From: Caldilineaceae bacterium
GTDB taxonomy: Bacteria > Chloroflexota > Anaerolineae > Caldilineales > Caldilineaceae
Direction: 5' to 3'
Assembly: GCA_026708085.1 (NCBI GenBank)
Contig: JAPOVP010000152.1
Location: 1 to 35,417, forward strand
Length of the DNA: 35,417 nt
Shown: positions 33,035 through 35,417 of the stretch, one piece after another
Numbering within the stretch: position 1 is the stretch's first letter
Layout of the letters: each line of letters begins with the position of its first letter
Position numbers and translations under genes: made by a program
The notes under the pieces: generated by a model
The model's input: the letters and a program-made list of their open reading frames with translations, nothing else
What the model was told of the DNA's origin: nothing
Databases searched by the model: none

Positions 33035-34915
33035 TCAGTTTCTCCCTTCTTCCACGGCGCCGGCAAGTACCTTTGGCGGGACATGGGAGCGGTCCGGGCT
33101 TTCATGTCCCGTCTCGGCATGTTCACGCAACTGTGCGTCCAGCGCTGCGAACTCCTCCTGGTCGCGCAGTTGCAGATCATAGATGCTGCGGTAGAACCCA
33201 CCTGCGGACAGCAGTTCATCGTGGCGGCCCCTTTCGACGATGCGGCCGCCATCCAAGACGAAGATCTGGTCGGCGTTCTTTAAGGTGAGAAGCCGCTGGG
33301 CGATGATAAAGGTCGTACGCCCTTTCATCAGAACGTTGAGCGCCTGCTGGATAAGATGCTCGGTCTCGGTGTCGACGCTGCTGGTGGAGTCGTCCAAGAT
33401 CAGGATACGAGGTTCGTAGAGCAACGCACGTGCTATCGCCACCCTCTGTTTTTGCCCGCCGCTGAGGGTAACGCCTCGCTCGCCAACCACTGTTTCGTAG
33501 CCGGCGGGGAACTCCATAATGAAATCGTGCGCTCGCGCGGCTTTGGCTGCGGCGACAATTGCGTCGGGCGATGCGGCCGGCATACCGTAGGCGATATTCT
33601 CGGCGATTGTCACTCCGAACAGGAACGGGTCCTGAAGGACGGTTCCGATATGCTGGCGCAGGCTGTCCAATGTCAGGCTGCGCACGTCGTGTCCATCGAT
33701 GCGGACGACGCCGCTAGCCGGGTCGTAGAAGCGGGGGATGAGATTGGTAATCGTGGATTTGCCGCTGCCGGTCGGCCCGATCAGAGCGACAGTCTGTCCC
33801 GCCTCCACCTCGAAGTCTATGTTATCGAGCGCCCTTGGCCCGCCCTCGTAGCCAAAGCTGACGCTCTCAAAGTTCACGGCGCCGAGCGCGTCTTGCAGAA
33901 CGGAGGGGTTCTCCTGTTCCTCCACTTCAGGGGGCGTGTCGATGATCTCAAACACACGAGTCGCGCTGGCCCCGGATGTGGCGGCCATGTTAACCAGAAA
34001 ACCGAGTCGTTGTACGGGGCCGTTGAGCATCATGACATAGGCCAGCATTGCAAAAAGCGATCCGACCGTAATCGTGCCCTCGATCGCCAGCGGGCCGCCT
34101 ATGAAGAGGAGCAAAACGTTACTGATCAAGAGGATGAAGGTAAAGGTTGGCCAGTTGTTGGCCCAGATTTTGATGATGCCGAAACGTTTGGCGAACCAGT
34201 CCTCGTTGGCGGCGTTGAACTTTCGCAGTTCGTCCGTTTCGCGGGCAAACGCCTTCACCACCTGGATACCGGTCATGCTCTCCTGCATGGTGGAGGAGAG
34301 CTGGCCCATCTGCTCCTGAACGCGCTTAAAGCGAGGCCGGATGACCATCCCGAACCGCAGTGTCAGCACCAGCAAAAGGGAAAGCGGCATCAGCGCGTAC
34401 AGAGCGAGGCTGAAACTCTCCAGCACCATGGCGACGATGACGCCCCCAAGCAGAAGGAGTGACGCCGTCAGATCCATCAGGCCCTGGCCGGCAAAGCGCT
34501 CCGTTTCGGTGATGTCGCTGGTTGCCCGGCTCATCAGGTCGCCGGTTTGCGAGCGGTCGTGGAAGGCAAAGGGGAGCTTCTGGGCCGCGTTGAAGAATTG
34601 ATTGCGCAGGTCGTAGGCCACGCGATGGGTGAGCCATTCACCGTAATAGCGCTGACCGTAGGCGGCGACGCCGCGCACGACCGCGATGCCGAAGATCCAT
34701 CCGGCCGCGGTGAAGAGGGCACCAGCGCGCTGACCCTCGATGCCCTGGTCAATGGCGTCTTTCAGGACCTGCGGGATGTACAGATTGAGCAGCGAAGCAA
34801 AGAGTACCGAGAAGTATGCAAAGGCCGCCTGCTTCCAGTAGGGTCGCAGAAAGCCGATGAGCCGCCGGTAGACGTCTGCGCGGGCCTTGGGTTGTTGGGG
34901 AGATTCCATCTTCAT
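33035..34915 (-). CDS. ABC exporter half-transporter, degenerate subunit (second pair)
   Basis: A 626-residue membrane-ATPase fusion. Walker A is GPTGSGKST at 380-388, signature LSGGQ at 484-488, and Walker B ILILDD, with Asp509 in place of the catalytic Glu and Gln540 in place of the switch His. This is the same pair of substitutions as in the 6119-8062 gene, marking the non-hydrolysing half of a heterodimeric exporter. A 45-residue acidic tail follows the ATPase domain. The start may be ATG 34915 or ATG 34909; the ribosome-binding site is weak (AGAGAA). The gene heads a two-gene operon with a good promoter and is followed with a one-base gap by the canonical subunit, implying coupled translation. 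Unlike the first pair, no regulator gene is attached. Confidence 0.92.
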   Translation of the reverse strand: MKMESPQQPKARADVYRRLIGFLRPYWKQAAFAYFSVLFASLLNLYIPQVLKDAIDQGIEGQRAGALFTAAGWIFGIAVVRGVAAYGQRYYGEWLTHRVAYDLRNQFFNAAQKLPFAFHDRSQTGDLMSRATSDITETERFAGQGLMDLTASLLLLGGVIVAMVLESFSLALYALMPLSLLLVLTLRFGMVIRPRFKRVQEQMGQLSSTMQESMTGIQVVKAFARETDELRKFNAANEDWFAKRFGIIKIWANNWPTFTFILLISNVLLLFIGGPLAIEGTITVGSLFAMLAYVMMLNGPVQRLGFLVNMAATSGASATRVFEIIDTPPEVEEQENPSVLQDALGAVNFESVSFGYEGGPRALDNIDFEVEAGQTVALIGPTGSGKSTITNLIPRFYDPASGVVRIDGHDVRSLTLDSLRQHIGTVLQDPFLFGVTIAENIAYGMPAASPDAIVAAAKAARAHDFIMEFPAGYETVVGERGVTLSGGQKQRVAIARALLYEPRILILDDSTSSVDTETEHLIQQALNVLMKGRTTFIIAQRLLTLKNADQIFVLDGGRIVERGRHDELLSAGGFYRSIYDLQLRDQEEFAALDAQLREHAETGHESPDRSHVPPKVLAGAVEEGRN

Positions 34916-34980
34916 TTCTCTGTTTTACCGACTCTTTCAGGACAGACAATGTCTAAACCGCTACAGTTAACCAATAGTAT

Positions 34981-35009
34981 ATTTTATCAGATAACGGCGT
35001 GGTTGTAAA
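34981..35009 (-). promoter_or_regulatory. Sigma-70 promoter of the second ABC operon
   Basis: On the minus strand TTTACA (35004-35009) and TAAAAT (34981-34986) stand 17 bases apart, five of six matches in each. Transcription would start near 34974, about 60 bases before the ATG. A TATACT at 34976-34981 overlaps the -10 but has no matching -35. Confidence 0.65.
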
Positions 35010-35417
35010 CCCATTTGGGTCCTGTTTCCAGTGCAGAAAACCTGATTCGTTCTTTAAGCGTATGGGCTGCGTATGGAATTCGCACGGTGGGCGCGTCAGG
35101 AGTGAATTGTGCGGTTTGTCAGAAGTCGGGAGAAGGGATGCTGAGACGGCATGAATGTGGGGTATACTATGCAAGGCAACGAACTGCACCTACGATGAAA
35201 TAGGGCCCGAGAAAATAGACAGCAGGTAACTACTAGCCATGTTCCGTGTACGGTCTGCGTGGGAGGAATGTACCGTCAGCATTTCTGTAGCGGGCTCTCG
35301 ATGGTCATGGCGGTGAACGTTGGGCATATATGGGCGTGGCCTCGCCTGTCTTGCTCGCGCCTGGCACATTTTCGGAATCTGCCAGTAGGCGGGGGGTAGC
35401 GTGGGCCGACACGGGTC
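35010..35417. other. Right-edge region without a recognised gene
   Basis: About 400 bases with no frame that translates to anything recognisable; the open frames are under 65 codons. A TATACT at 35163-35168 (plus) could be a -10 for a gene beyond the window, but no start codon with a ribosome-binding site and a frame open to the edge is visible. Confidence 0.4.

Noticed and set aside
33034..33252. N-terminal extension of the second canonical ABC subunit to 743 residues
   Set aside because: It lies wholly inside the upstream ABC gene in another frame. The ATG at 33033 with AGGGAG and a one-base gap to the previous stop is a better start.
35298..35396. 32-codon open frame at the right edge
   Set aside because: No ribosome-binding site and no recognisable translation; below what I would support.

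Overview
The window is a GC-rich chromosomal segment, most likely from an uncultured member of the Chloroflexota (Caldilineae/Anaerolineae-like). This placement is inferred from a Thr/Pro-rich (TPTPTP) stalk on a surface glycosidase-like protein, an expansion of phytanoyl-CoA dioxygenase (PhyH) genes, CaiB/BaiF, Uma2 and DUF898 proteins, and REP-like intergenic hairpins. No rRNA, tRNA or marker in the window fixes the lineage. I see no phage, insertion sequence or CRISPR array.

Layout, left to right. (1) A repeat-rich non-coding stretch precedes a large membrane-anchored GH3-like protein at 534-3821. (2) On the minus strand, a MarR regulator and two ABC exporter half-transporters (8665 down to 4067) form an operon with a near-consensus promoter and a candidate operator at the start site. 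(3) A second copy of the left-edge repeat is followed by plus-strand fabF and fabH, which overlap by ATGA. Then come PhyH, a zinc alcohol dehydrogenase and two more PhyH genes, ending at a terminator near 15.9 kb. (4) On the minus strand lie rhaA and rhaB for L-rhamnose breakdown, then the replicative polymerase gene dnaE. (5) Next is a coiled-coil protein encoded by an 11-copy, 21-bp minisatellite, divergent from an Hsp20 gene. (6) selD (plus) carries an in-frame UGA at codon 17 and is read as a selenoprotein. (7) On the minus strand lie a DUF898-type membrane protein, a CaiB/BaiF CoA-transferase and an Uma2 nuclease-like protein. (8) A cyclophilin (plus) converges on a second heterodimeric ABC exporter pair (minus), whose promoter is at about 35.0 kb.

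How the genes work together. Each ABC pair has an upstream subunit with a degenerate ATP site (Asp for the catalytic Glu, Gln for the switch His) and a downstream subunit with canonical residues, the pattern of heterodimeric exporters. The PhyH/dehydrogenase genes look like an oxidative unit that hydroxylates an organic substrate and then oxidises the alcohol; the substrate cannot be read from sequence. RhaA and RhaB give L-rhamnulose 1-phosphate, but the aldolase and the regulator are not in the window. SelD supplies selenophosphate. Because its own gene needs UGA recoding, the cell must also have SelA, SelB and tRNA-Sec elsewhere.

The least ordinary signals are the Sec-containing SelD, which simple gene calling would truncate; the PhyH-MDR-PhyH-PhyH cluster; the minisatellite-encoded coiled coil fused to a nuclease-like domain; the duplicated degenerate/canonical ABC architecture; and the paired REP-like repeats.
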